Source: a virus
Length of the DNA stretch: 64,000 nucleotides
Virus record (IMG/VR): IMGVR_UViG_3300009103_002187
Location: 1 to 64,000 of that record
Strand: one strand, 5' to 3'
Of the stretch, positions 9,582-18,512 are shown in pieces. Position 1 is the first letter of the stretch. Each line of letters begins with the position of its first letter. Position numbers and translations under genes: made by a program. Under the pieces are notes generated by a model. That model was given only the letters and a program-made list of their open reading frames with translations. It was not told where the DNA came from and made no database searches.

Positions 9582-9808
9582 CCCTTGAATTCAATCTCCT
9601 GAATTGTTGTTCCACAATTCGAACATGTTCCCTCGCTAATTTCAGAATATATTTGTAGCACTGTTTGAATATCATCAATCTTTTTAGAAAAAACAAAAAA
9701 ATCTTCAATCGTCAACCTTAAAATAACACTGTTAACGTCAATATAAATCTCTTGTGCTTTTACATCAAACTGCGCGTCATGAGGAAGATCCAGCATTCGA
9801 TCGGACAT
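9551..9808 (-). CDS. Small protein with a CxxC motif
   Basis: Starting at ATG 9808 (MSDRMLDLPHDAQF, GGGAGA upstream) this gives 85 residues. The longer in-frame version adds a Gln/Leu/Lys-rich leader that is only the shadow of the Lys/Ala-rich gene upstream. The protein is mostly beta/helix with a CSNCG pair near residue 64 and an acidic C-terminus (QLDDEDMN). One CxxC plus a later Cys might bind a metal, but the set is incomplete. It overlaps both neighbours by about 30 bp. No family recognised. Confidence 0.5.
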   Translation of the reverse strand: MSDRMLDLPHDAQFDVKAQEIYIDVNSVILRLTIEDFFVFSKKIDDIQTVLQIYSEISEGTCSNCGTTIQEIEFKGCQLDDEDMN

Positions 9809-10100
9809 TAGTAGACTTTCTCCCGGTAGACTTTTTCTTAGCAGTGGCAGATTTTGGCTTTGCCTTTGGCTTTGCCTTTTTTGGTGCAATCGCTGCATCT
9901 TTAATATCAGGCGCAGCAGATGAATCTGCTGCAACTTTTTTAGGTACAAATAGGTCAGAAACTTCCTCTTCGTTAGGAGGCGAAACCCCGATTTCAGCTA
10001 GCTGCTTTACAAGAGCATCGTAAGATTTAATGCCACCCGCGTCTATCCACGCCCTAGGATTAATTTTTCTTCTACCTATAAAAAACTTCCAACTTACCAT
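9777..10100 (-). CDS. Protein with Lys/Ala-rich histone-like tail
   Basis: This 107-residue protein has an N-terminal folded region of about 60 residues (MVSWKFFIGRRKINPRAW, then a helix ending LAEIGVSPPNEEEV) and a low-complexity tail rich in Lys, Ala and Pro (APKKAKPKAKPKSATAKKKS). Such tails resemble histone H1 C-termini and usually bind nucleic acid non-specifically; that role is inferred. A minus-strand TATAAT about 35 bp upstream of the start suggests this may be the first gene of the 10.1-8.1 kb operon that contains the ligase. Confidence 0.6.
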   Translation of the reverse strand: MVSWKFFIGRRKINPRAWIDAGGIKSYDALVKQLAEIGVSPPNEEEVSDLFVPKKVAADSSAAPDIKDAAIAPKKAKPKAKPKSATAKKKSTGRKSTNVRSNAGSSS

Positions 10101-10144
10101 AGCTCAACTCCAATAAGATCTCTTATTATAGGTATCTCAAAATA

Positions 10145-10432
10145 CTAGCTTAAGTCACTATTAAAAATAACTTCAGAAACTGCATCTTGAAAAAGAGGGT
10201 TGGACGCGATCTTCTTTATTTCTGATCTAGAAATGTTCTTACAACCATTAGAACGACAAAGATTTAGCGCAATCTTATGCATTGCCTTTAGAAAGACGTT
10301 TCTAGCTGTTGCATGATTCATCTTAAAGCCCTCCTCGGTCATTAGTAGGGCGATAGATCGATAATCCATTCCCCCTAGATCAGCCACTGTTGCATATCCA
10401 TTTTCAGCCTTATAGCCTTTGGGCATTGACAT
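10145..10432 (-). CDS. Sigma region 4.2-like HTH protein
   Basis: This 95-residue protein contains DYRSIALLMTEEGFKMNHAT followed by ARNVFLKAMHKIA, which fits the helix-turn-helix of sigma region 4.2 (IA..L..S..TVR....RAL.K(I/L)). Its start overlaps the stop of the sigma factor gene as TAATG, so the two are almost certainly translationally coupled. The upstream sigma ends right after region 4.1, so this ORF supplies what looks like the missing -35-recognition helix. A C-terminal extension of about 45 residues (CRSNGCKNISRSEIKK) is extra. It could instead be an independent small regulator; the split-sigma reading is inference. Confidence 0.6.
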   Translation of the reverse strand: MSMPKGYKAENGYATVADLGGMDYRSIALLMTEEGFKMNHATARNVFLKAMHKIALNLCRSNGCKNISRSEIKKIASNPLFQDAVSEVIFNSDLS

Positions 10433-11199
10433 TATTCATTCTCCTCGGCGAGCATTTGAAGATCAAGCAGCTCTTGTTGTGTAATTGGAAATTTTTCGTT
10501 ATCCGTTTCAACCTCTGTTATTCCAAAGCGCAATCGAACAATTTTCTCTTCCCTTACTGTTAGTGAGCCAAAAGAACTTCTAACAGCTGCAGCAATTTTT
10601 TCTTTATCAATCATTACTTCAGGATCAACAAATCGATTATCTGGAATCAAATTTTCAAGCATACCACCACCATCTTCACCAATCGGTGTGCTCAAAGAAG
10701 TAGTAAACTTGGGTGCATTTATGATATCAATAACGATATTTTCAGAAACATCCAACAATTCAGCAATTTCCACTGAGGTTGGCTTTGCTCCGAAGTGCTC
10801 TTCATACTCTTCGATCAGCGAAGAGATTTTTGAAATCAACCCTCGAGCATGAGAGGGAATTCTAATCGTAGTCGAATTTGATGAAACATGCCTACGAACT
10901 GATTGTCTAATCCACCAAGTTGCGTATGTTGAAAATCTAAACCCACGCCGCCAATCAAACTTTTCTACTGCTTTCATTAGACCAATATTAGATTCTTGGA
11001 TAAGATCAGATAGATCACATCCAAAGTATTGGTACTTTTTGGCAATGCTTACAGCGAGCCGCAGATTTGATTCAATCATAATCTGGCGAGCAAGGTTATC
11101 ACCTTTCTCAATTCTTTGGGAGAGTGATATCTCCTCTTCACGTGTTAGCAACTTTCGCCTAGAAACATCTTTAAAATAATGATCTAGAATATTTGACAT
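10432..11199 (-). CDS. Sigma-70-family RNA polymerase sigma factor lacking region 4.2
   Basis: This 255-residue factor would direct host RNA polymerase to phage promoters. Region 1.2 (YFKDVSRRKLLTREEEISLS), region 2 (SNLRLAVSIAKKY, DLIQESNIGLMKAVEKFDW, RFSTYATWWIRQSV), region 3 (EEHFGAKPTSVEIAELLDVS) and region 4.1 (LTVREEKIVRLRFGI) appear in normal order. The protein then ends with ITQQELLDLQMLAEENE, without the region 4.2 helix-turn-helix. The next ORF, joined by a TAATG overlap, has such a helix. The start at 11199 is supported by GGGAG. A strong hairpin lies between this gene and hsp20 upstream. Confidence 0.9.
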   Translation of the reverse strand: MSNILDHYFKDVSRRKLLTREEEISLSQRIEKGDNLARQIMIESNLRLAVSIAKKYQYFGCDLSDLIQESNIGLMKAVEKFDWRRGFRFSTYATWWIRQSVRRHVSSNSTTIRIPSHARGLISKISSLIEEYEEHFGAKPTSVEIAELLDVSENIVIDIINAPKFTTSLSTPIGEDGGGMLENLIPDNRFVDPEVMIDKEKIAAAVRSSFGSLTVREEKIVRLRFGITEVETDNEKFPITQQELLDLQMLAEENE

Positions 11200-11222
11200 A
11201 TATCGCTCCCTATTAAAATTAA

Positions 11223-11258
11223 GCGACGCTTGGGTACGACATTGTACCCAAGCGTCGC
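11223..11258 (-). terminator. 15-bp perfect hairpin between hsp20 and sigma gene
   Basis: The arms at 11223-11237 and 11244-11258 pair perfectly over 15 bp around a 6-nt loop (GACATT). On the minus strand the hairpin follows the hsp20 stop within about 10 bp and is followed by TTAATTTTAAT, a moderately U-rich tract. This fits a rho-independent terminator for hsp20, possibly leaky. An RNA-processing or mRNA-stabilising role is possible because the stem is unusually long. Confidence 0.7.
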
Positions 11259-11266
11259 AACTCTAC

Positions 11267-11734
11267 TCAGTCGATTTGAATTGAACGAATACTACGAGAA
11301 GTAGCATCTTCAACCGGAATAGACACAGTCAGAATGCCAGAGTCGAATCGAGCAGAAATTCCTTCATAACTCGTGGTCTTGGGCAAAGTCCAAGAACGAG
11401 AGAATGAGGCATAACCAAACTCGCGGCGTGTGTAATTATCTGACTTAGCGTCATTCTCAGCGATCTTTGCAGAGGAAATCGTAAGAACACCATTGTCAAC
11501 AGAAAGATCGATATCGCTTCGAGAAAGACCTGGAAGCGCGACTTCAATCTCATGTCCTTCTGATGTATTCATAATATTAGCAGCCGGAATATTCTTCCGA
11601 TGATTCGAAATTGACGTTGTTGAGTCAGAATGTGAGTCAAAGAAAGAGTCAAAGACATCAAACATCTCAAAGGGTGAAAGAAGCCGACGGCTCGACAGGG
11701 TTGGCATGTGGTTCAAAGTTGGCAGATTTTTCAT
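11267..11734 (-). CDS. Hsp20/alpha-crystallin small heat-shock protein
   Basis: This 155-residue ATP-independent holdase contains an alpha-crystallin domain from about residue 50: GHEIEVALPGLSRSDIDLSV, then NGVLTISSAK, FSRSWTLP and the GILTVSIP strand (an I/V-x-I/V-type pairing) near residue 137. The N-terminal arm is Ser/Phe-rich, as is usual. Length is typical. The start has GGAG. It is followed by a 15-bp hairpin and lies between a plus-oriented terminator-like hairpin and the sigma gene, so it is probably a single-gene transcript. With GroEL at 14-16 kb, this phage carries two chaperone systems, likely for folding virion proteins. Confidence 0.9.
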   Translation of the reverse strand: MKNLPTLNHMPTLSSRRLLSPFEMFDVFDSFFDSHSDSTTSISNHRKNIPAANIMNTSEGHEIEVALPGLSRSDIDLSVDNGVLTISSAKIAENDAKSDNYTRREFGYASFSRSWTLPKTTSYEGISARFDSGILTVSIPVEDATSRSIRSIQID

Positions 11735-11811
11735 ATAAACTCTCCTTATTTATGACGTTTCTATGTTGTATTGTCCTGCCAAGGACATCTTTAATATAAT
11801 CACGGTTTAGC

Positions 11812-11831
11812 GAGGGGAAACCCCTCTTTTT
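11812..11831 (+). terminator. Plus-oriented terminator-like hairpin
   Basis: GAGGGG-AAA-CCCCTC followed by five T residues reads as a compact rho-independent terminator on the plus strand. No plus-strand gene ends here, and on the minus strand the sequence after the hairpin is not T-rich. It may stop antisense transcription into this region, or act as a 5' structure in a minus-strand transcript. Confidence 0.5.
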
Positions 11832-11843
11832 AAAAAAATAACT

Positions 11844-12101
11844 TTAACGTTGATTATGAGAATTTCGACGATGTGGACGATTTGGAAATCGTTTCTTCAG
11901 ATATTCTTCGTGTGCAATCTTTCGATTTTTACGCCAAACAACTTCTCGCTGGAGATAACAAAATTCGACTTCTAGGTTTGATGAATTATTTCCACGCTTA
12001 GACCGATCTTCAATCCTTGATTTCAAAGTTCTAAGATGTCGATGAAGTTCTTCATCACTAAGGGTTTTAAGCTTGTCATCATTGGTCACACGAAAAGACA
12101 T
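11844..12101 (-). CDS. Small basic hypothetical protein
   Basis: This 85-residue, Arg/Lys/Glu-rich, mostly helical protein contains LSDEELHRHLRTLKSRIEDR and a C-terminal KKRFPNRPHRRNSHNQR tail. The start has GGAG eleven bases upstream, and an extended -10 promoter-like TGGTATAAT sits about 58 bp upstream. The coiled, basic character suggests an RNA-, DNA- or protein-binding accessory factor, but no family is recognised. Confidence 0.55.
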   Translation of the reverse strand: MSFRVTNDDKLKTLSDEELHRHLRTLKSRIEDRSKRGNNSSNLEVEFCYLQREVVWRKNRKIAHEEYLKKRFPNRPHRRNSHNQR

Positions 12102-12158
12102 TATCTATGTTGCTCCTAATCATCTCTGAGTGAAAGTATGTGCCCCAAGCACTTATAT

Positions 12159-12167
12159 ATTATACCA
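12159..12167 (-). promoter_or_regulatory. Extended -10 promoter candidate
   Basis: On the minus strand this reads TGGTATAAT, a perfect extended -10 element preceded by GT. No clear TTGACA is present 17 bp upstream, as is common for extended -10 promoters. Transcription would start near 12152 and give a leader of about 50 nt for the 85-aa gene. The same ATGTGGTATAAT string occurs upstream of the gene at 26673-27644. Confidence 0.5.
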
Positions 12168-12194
12168 CATAACGTAGCAGTGTACACGAATTGC

Positions 12195-12446
12195 TTAATA
12201 GTTTTTAATCACATTTTTAATTGCAGTTACAACCTGATTTGGATCTAATGACTGATAAAGATCAACAACATTCTGCAAAAGTTTTTCATCTGTGCTAAAT
12301 TTCGGATTGGACATCTTTTTCCAGTGGTCAACAAATTCCACATCATTTAACGCTTTCATGTGCACAGCTAACTCAACAATTTCCTCATTAGAAAGTCTTC
12401 TCTCAGAAAGCTGTGTAATTAGAGGGTGAAAATTATCATTTATCAT
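12195..12446 (-). CDS. Small hypothetical protein
   Basis: This 83-residue, probably all-helical protein (LITQLSERRLSNEEIVELAV, then LLQNVVDLYQSLDPNQVVTA) ends with a weakly basic helix. No Shine-Dalgarno of note precedes the start and no family is recognised. It lies between the metalloprotease gene and the 85-aa gene, on the same strand. Confidence 0.45.
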   Translation of the reverse strand: MINDNFHPLITQLSERRLSNEEIVELAVHMKALNDVEFVDHWKKMSNPKFSTDEKLLQNVVDLYQSLDPNQVVTAIKNVIKNY

Positions 12447-12483
12447 AAGATTATGGTATCAACTTTTTTCTAGCTGTATAAGC

Positions 12484-13008
12484 TTAGTTAAAATTATTTT
12501 TCCACTGACGAACAATAAACTCAGATGACTCTGACTTAATTTTCTTATTTAAAAATTTAGAAATCTCTAAATTATCTGAGAATAAATCTTGATAATGTTC
12601 ATCTAATTCATACGCATCAATTCCGTATCTTTCCATGAACTCATCAAGATGTAGATCAACTGCCGTATTGTTTACTGCACCTTTTTTAATGTGATAGCGT
12701 AGAATTTGAATTCCAATCCAGTCGGCCTGACGCTCATCTTCATCTGATCCCGAAGTATGATTTGCATAAAAATGACCTAGCTCATGAGCATGAATAATGT
12801 CTAGATGATCTTCAGTAAACCAGCTTTGTGATATTGCAGCACCGTCCATTACTATCATCTTTTCTTGGTGATAGAAAAAAGCATGTCCCCGCTTCTCAAA
12901 CATTCCAGATATCTCTGAATACTGAGAATCTTCAGGATAAACAATTAAGATGGTTACTCGATCATCAAATTTGCTGTCAAATAAAAATCTTGTTTGATCA
13001 TCGCTCAT
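12484..13008 (-). CDS. Zinc metalloprotease-like protein (HELGH)
   Basis: This 174-residue protein has a HELGH zinc-binding motif at residues 75-79, preceded by DHLDIIHA, and a candidate third ligand in DEDERQADWIGI (about residues 90-100). That spacing is seen in ImmA/IrrE-like and related gluzincin minimal peptidases. No signal peptide is present, so it acts in the cytoplasm or virion. The N-terminal half is a beta-rich region ending MIVMDGAAIS. It overlaps the preceding small gene by 11 bp and has AAGGTGG upstream. It could cleave a host regulator or a phage protein; the substrate is unknown. Confidence 0.7.
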   Translation of the reverse strand: MSDDQTRFLFDSKFDDRVTILIVYPEDSQYSEISGMFEKRGHAFFYHQEKMIVMDGAAISQSWFTEDHLDIIHAHELGHFYANHTSGSDEDERQADWIGIQILRYHIKKGAVNNTAVDLHLDEFMERYGIDAYELDEHYQDLFSDNLEISKFLNKKIKSESSEFIVRQWKNNFN

Positions 13009-13204
13009 TTTCCACCTTCATCATCTTTCGATGCAATTCTTGGGTAAGATCTGAAGCTTTTGTTTCCCAGATGAAAGGGAAAATTGCATGAATTTTTAAT
13101 ACTACTGCTATCTTAAAAGCGTCCCAAGCAAAACGATATGCCCGAATCATATGCTGAAAATATGATAAATTATTCTCTGACAAATGACTGGTAAGATATT
13201 TCAC
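12998..13204 (-). CDS. DUF6356-like small membrane-associated protein
   Basis: This 68-residue protein fits the pattern I recall for DUF6356, small proteins of unknown function mostly from proteobacteria: an H-x(5)-YFQHM-type start, a hydrophobic middle (AFKIAVVLKIHAIFPFIWET) and an end with LHRKM. It starts with GTG overlapping the upstream TAG (TAGTG). The single hydrophobic segment could be a membrane helix. A bacterial-type DUF in a phage suggests acquisition from a host, but the function is unknown. Confidence 0.6.
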   Translation of the reverse strand: MKYLTSHLSENNLSYFQHMIRAYRFAWDAFKIAVVLKIHAIFPFIWETKASDLTQELHRKMMKVENER

Positions 13205-13545
13205 TAAAGGGCTCCGATAGAATCATACAGCGTCTTAAGCACTAAACCAATAAGTATTGATGATGTCATCCATAAAAACTGACGATATGATTTTAGCTGA
13301 GACTTCATTAGCGCAAAATCTTCATTTAAGCGTTCTGGAATTCTTGCACAATGTGATTCTAATAGTTGAATTCTAGTCTCCTGATTAGAAGTTATATTTT
13401 TAAGATCTTCCATAGACTTTTCTAATTTAGCTACAGAATCTACAACTTGATCTATCTTACTCTCAACGCTAGAAGAAGATAACATCAATTGTGTAATTGA
13501 ATCCTGTAATTTAATCAACCACTCTTCAGTATTACCATTTGCCAT
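13204..13545 (-). CDS. Coiled-coil protein with C-terminal membrane anchor (XhlA-like architecture)
   Basis: From the ATG at 13545 (MANGNTEEWL, TAATG overlap with the upstream stop) the protein is 113 residues. A heptad-rich segment (IDQVVDSVAKLEKSMEDLKN ... RIQLLESH) is followed by one transmembrane helix near the C-terminus (FLWMTSSILIGLVLKTLYD). The layout, coiled coil then a short C-terminal anchor, resembles XhlA-type haemolysin/lysis-accessory proteins. Whether it takes part in lysis is inferred from architecture only. The longer frame upstream is a shadow of the neighbouring gene. Confidence 0.55.
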   Translation of the reverse strand: MANGNTEEWLIKLQDSITQLMLSSSSVESKIDQVVDSVAKLEKSMEDLKNITSNQETRIQLLESHCARIPERLNEDFALMKSQLKSYRQFLWMTSSILIGLVLKTLYDSIGAL

Positions 13546-13751
13546 TAGATTACCTCCACGAACATGCCAAACCGGTCCTTGACTAAAGAGGTCAAAGATT
13601 GCTTGCTTCCTTTGTGCCGGACCCACACAATATACTTATCATCTCGCTTCTGAATTTCGCTTGTTGATCTTAGGAGGTTATTATTTTTGATCCAATATAA
13701 TGCAAGCTCAAGATCAGTTTTATAAGGTGCGATTAGCGTAGAAGATTTCAT
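13545..13751 (-). CDS. Small hypothetical protein
   Basis: This 68-residue protein begins MKSSTLIAPYKTDLELALYW and contains a basic beta-rich half (DKYIVWVRHKGSKQSLTSLV). Its stop overlaps the next gene's ATG (TAATG). The Shine-Dalgarno is poor (AACAAAAAAAATG), so expression may be low or coupled. No family recognised. Confidence 0.5.
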   Translation of the reverse strand: MKSSTLIAPYKTDLELALYWIKNNNLLRSTSEIQKRDDKYIVWVRHKGSKQSLTSLVKDRFGMFVEVI

Positions 13752-13759
13752 TTTTTTTG

Positions 13760-14206
13760 TTAAAAAATATAAGGCGATCCATCAGACTTTCGATATTCTC
13801 TATCGTTTACTTTGGCAATCCTTACAATCTCAATGGCACTAATTGACTTTAATCTCTGGGCCAGGGTTTCAAGATTTGTATCTAATCCCCCAGGCCCAGG
13901 CAAGAACTTAATTGATACAGGCAAAACTGTTCTTCCTCTCTTTGATCTTAAAGAGTGATCAGTTTGTCCTACAACGGCAACGCTAGGAAGAACCCGTATT
14001 AAAGTCATTGTATCCGTGACGCTAGCATCTTTCTGAACAAAAAGTTGAAAATCCACAGCTAAAATCTTGCTTGTAGGTCCTCCCTTTTCCTCAGAAATAA
14101 TCGGCATTATCCGGGATACAAGAAGATCTTGAGCCTTGGTAAGCTTTTCAAGTAGATTTTTGTTAGAATGTTTTCGTTTCATTAGTCTTCGCGTCATGAA
14201 ATACAT
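13760..14206 (-). CDS. Hypothetical protein
   Basis: This protein of up to 148 residues starts either at MYFMTRRLMKRK or three codons later. It is basic at the N-terminus and has a beta-rich body (ILAVDFQLFVQKD, TLIRVLPSVAVVGQT, TVLPVSIKFLPGPG) ending with IEIVRIAKVNDREYRKS. The pattern of alternating strands and one helix could be a ferredoxin-like fold. It lies just downstream of groEL. No family recognised. Confidence 0.5.
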   Translation of the reverse strand: MYFMTRRLMKRKHSNKNLLEKLTKAQDLLVSRIMPIISEEKGGPTSKILAVDFQLFVQKDASVTDTMTLIRVLPSVAVVGQTDHSLRSKRGRTVLPVSIKFLPGPGGLDTNLETLAQRLKSISAIEIVRIAKVNDREYRKSDGSPYIF

Positions 14207-14246
14207 TAATATATATTGTTTTCAAACGCTAACATTAAAAGAAACG

Positions 14247-16036
<1,790 letters not shown>

Positions 16037-16050
16037 CAGTTACTCCACTA

Positions 16051-16494
16051 TTAAGCATTTTGAACATTTACCTTCGCGACTGTGCCGTCTTCTAACATCA
16101 CCTCAATGTTATCTAAGCCAGTCATTTTTTTACCCAAAGCAAGGGTATTAACATCTACAACATTGTCTGTTAGAGACTCTTTATCATCTGAGTCAGGGCG
16201 TTCTGGAATTACAAAAGAAGATGAAGCTAAGCTTTCAGCCTCACCTACCATCTTATCAATTACACCTGTGGCATTTGTTATCATAGTTTGACGAACAATG
16301 CTTAAGTCTGTAAAGATATTACCCTTGATCTTTGATAGATCAATTCCCTGAGATTTTCCAGGAACTACAACAATATACGAAGTTGTATCTCCGTTTAATG
16401 TCTGCTTAACAATTCGCTCAGACACCTGAACTGGTATTACTCGTTTTGTAGAGCTTGAGATAATATATAAAACTTGCCCAACATCATAAGACAT
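16051..16494 (-). CDS. Hypothetical protein of groEL operon
   Basis: This is a 147-residue protein. Residues 1-55 are beta-rich (VGQVLYIISSSTKRVIPVQV then a Gly/Asp turn and YIVVVPGK). The middle is helical (IDKMVGEAESLASSSF) and the end has another beta hairpin (IEVMLEDGTVAKVNVQNA). GGAG precedes the start. It lies 14 bp upstream of the 66-aa gene. No family recognised; an assembly role is possible from the location. Confidence 0.5.
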   Translation of the reverse strand: MSYDVGQVLYIISSSTKRVIPVQVSERIVKQTLNGDTTSYIVVVPGKSQGIDLSKIKGNIFTDLSIVRQTMITNATGVIDKMVGEAESLASSSFVIPERPDSDDKESLTDNVVDVNTLALGKKMTGLDNIEVMLEDGTVAKVNVQNA

Positions 16495-16540
16495 TGCAAC
16501 TCCTGAACATTAGGAGTATAACATTAGGATGGAGTAAAGT

Positions 16541-16729
16541 TTACTGACTTGATCTAGTATTCAGATCTTTTGTCAATACTATTATCTCATCCTGTCTGCC
16601 AGTTTGACGCTGATAAACTGAAAGTTCGAGAATTCTTAACTCTTCCTTCAGCTTTACCTGCTCTCGGTGACCACCATAATTTTCACAGATTTTTACTAGT
16701 CTTTCAACGACTGATTCATGAAGCTTCAT
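16541..16729 (-). CDS. Small helical hypothetical protein
   Basis: This 62-residue, charged, helix-rich protein (MKLHESVVERLVKICENYGG, then KLKEELRILELSVYQ) is directly adjacent to the stop of the 160-aa gene upstream (zero spacing), with AGGTAGGA overlapping that stop. No family recognised. Confidence 0.5.
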   Translation of the reverse strand: MKLHESVVERLVKICENYGGHREQVKLKEELRILELSVYQRQTGRQDEIIVLTKDLNTRSSQ

Positions 16730-17209
16730 TTATCCTACCTTGGAGTTTTTAAAACCGACTCCTGCAAAACCAATTGTAACTCCTTCTTCTGACCTGTTAA
16801 TAGGTGCTCCGTAGTTATGCCAGTGTTGTTCACTAACACCGCCCATAGTATCAATTATTGACTGAATCTCACCTCTTATAGCCTTTCTTAGCTTTCGCTC
16901 TTGAACCCGTTGTTTATCGCTTTCAATTGTCTTCAAGATTTCACTTCTAATAGCCTTTCTCAGCTTAGCTTCCTCAAGATCAACTTCAACTTCTTCAATG
17001 TTGACATCTCCTGAGACATTAACATTGACATTGGTTCCTTCGGCTTTGTCATCTTCTTCTTTATAAAATAGAGACTCTACGCTTGAATTCACTTGATGAG
17101 GCGCGTGTGATGAAACAGGCTCTTCAAAATGATTTTTCTCTGTTAAAAGGTCACTCTCTTTATTATGTAAACCTGCAAGCTCTAGAAGCCTGTTGCTGTT
17201 AAATTCCAT
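16730..17209 (-). CDS. Tagged protein with repeated LRKAIR(S/G)EI motifs
   Basis: From ATG 17209 (GGAG upstream) this is a 159-residue, acidic, mostly disordered protein. The N-terminus MEFNSNRLLELAGLHNKES contains the LAGL core found at the C-terminus of several other proteins here. The centre has alternating V/N residues (TNVNVNVSGDVNIEEVEV) and then two copies of a basic helix, KLRKAIRSEI and KLRKAIRGEI, about 24 residues apart. These match the LRxxI(R)xE motif recurring at N-termini in this window. The C-terminus is Gly-rich. A virion or scaffold-associated role is inferred from the shared motifs. Confidence 0.6.
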   Translation of the reverse strand: MEFNSNRLLELAGLHNKESDLLTEKNHFEEPVSSHAPHQVNSSVESLFYKEEDDKAEGTNVNVNVSGDVNIEEVEVDLEEAKLRKAIRSEILKTIESDKQRVQERKLRKAIRGEIQSIIDTMGGVSEQHWHNYGAPINRSEEGVTIGFAGVGFKNSKVG

Positions 17210-17280
17210 TATTAGCACTCCAATCAAAATTCACAGTATAAATCTAATTATGCGCTAATTTAGTTAAGTTTTATGTTTTT

Positions 17281-18042
17281 TTAAAGTGTCTCTAAGTTAA
17301 AAGAGAACTTATCTTCTACATTTTTCCAATATCTCAGACGATCGTATAGCTTGTCAATTCTTTTTTGATATCGAACTGCCTCTCGATTTTTCATTTGTTT
17401 TAGTTTGTCAAGTTTTATCGTTCCTGGCTTCGCTGTGTCAATCCTTTCATAAATTTCTCGCATCCTAACAACAAACTTTTCAATTGAAGTTTTAATTAGT
17501 GCTTCTATCTTTTTAATTTCCAAATTATTTTTATTGATAGCTTCACCGATAATCACATTACACTTTTTCATTCCCTTATGCTTGTACATCGAGACTTTTC
17601 CTCGAGCCCCTGGAGAAATTGGTCGAAAATCATCAATGGTTAGATCTTCAAAGTGTAGAACAGCAAATGATTTAAAAGTTTCATCAGCAATCACGTATAG
17701 ATAGTCAAGTGATTTCTTTTGTGCAAGAGTATCTCGATCAGTCTGAAAAGAAATTGATCCATTGGAATTTCGACTAGTTAATTTGCACTCTACTTCTCTA
17801 TTGATGTCTTTGATAAAAATATCGGGTTCACCGGTTCTTCCATCCGAAACAACATCTTTAAATTCTCTACAGAGCTCTTGGCCAAAATATTTCTCTTGTG
17901 CCTGAGAAAGAATTACATTTCTTCGTCCAAGGTTTCCCAATAGATCAATCTGATGTGATTGGCAAAGATGGAGAATATCATCGTGAAATTTGCCCATGTG
18001 TTTTAGGGCACTAATTGACATGTCTCTGGTAATATAACTCAT
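17281..18042 (-). CDS. PD-(D/E)XK-type nuclease-like protein
   Basis: This 253-residue protein contains GEPDIFIKDINREVECKLTS near residues 70-90. An acidic residue after a Pro (PD), followed by a strand with E-x-K (VECK), is the signature of PD-(D/E)XK endonucleases, including type II restriction enzymes. Downstream is SISFQTDRDTL, then a C-terminal Lys/Arg-rich helical region of about 100 residues that could bind DNA. No cognate methyltransferase is visible next to it, so a role against host DNA, or in homing or recombination, is possible. The start has AAGGAGG; a second Met at residue 8 is an alternative. Confidence 0.6.
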   Translation of the reverse strand: MSYITRDMSISALKHMGKFHDDILHLCQSHQIDLLGNLGRRNVILSQAQEKYFGQELCREFKDVVSDGRTGEPDIFIKDINREVECKLTSRNSNGSISFQTDRDTLAQKKSLDYLYVIADETFKSFAVLHFEDLTIDDFRPISPGARGKVSMYKHKGMKKCNVIIGEAINKNNLEIKKIEALIKTSIEKFVVRMREIYERIDTAKPGTIKLDKLKQMKNREAVRYQKRIDKLYDRLRYWKNVEDKFSFNLETL

Positions 18043-18081
18043 AACGCCTCCTTGAATTATAACACGTCAGTATTGTTTTTA

Positions 18082-18450
18082 TCAGGAATCTTCTGTAATA
18101 ACGTTTCCACGAATTCTCTCAGTGATCTCTCTTCCCTTAATTGCTGCTGTTGTCATTGACTCTAAGCCCAATGCAGATCTCACAACATCATACACGCCTG
18201 GCTCTAAATTTTCCTTTAATACAGCCATATCTGCATACTGGTGCAAATCCATCTGAATTACAGGAACCTCCTCACCAGATAAGCCAGGCTCATATTCGCC
18301 TGTCTCTCTTGACTCAAAAATATAAAGAAGGGACGGCATTGCCTCGCCTTCTGGAACGGGAACAAATGGTAACTGAGATGTTGCGCTACCATCACTTGAC
18401 TCCTCATACATTATCTCAGGAATCCAGCTACTGCTATTATTAAAATTCAT
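18082..18450 (-). CDS. Hypothetical protein, probably structural
   Basis: This 122-residue acidic protein begins MNFNNSSSWIPEIMYEESSD and contains LPFVPVPEGEAMPSLLYIFE, ESRETGEYEPGLSGEEVPV and DLHQYADMAVLKENL. The Pro/Glu-rich segments and the SRETGE motif resemble sequences I associate with phage virion proteins, but I cannot name a family. AGGT precedes the start; the gene lies between the nuclease-like and the 374-aa genes. Confidence 0.5.
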   Translation of the reverse strand: MNFNNSSSWIPEIMYEESSDGSATSQLPFVPVPEGEAMPSLLYIFESRETGEYEPGLSGEEVPVIQMDLHQYADMAVLKENLEPGVYDVVRSALGLESMTTAAIKGREITERIRGNVITEDS

Positions 18451-18512
18451 TTTTTTTACCTGGGGTTAAAACATTAATAAACTGCAAGAAAATGATCGTT
18501 AATAGTCTTGTA

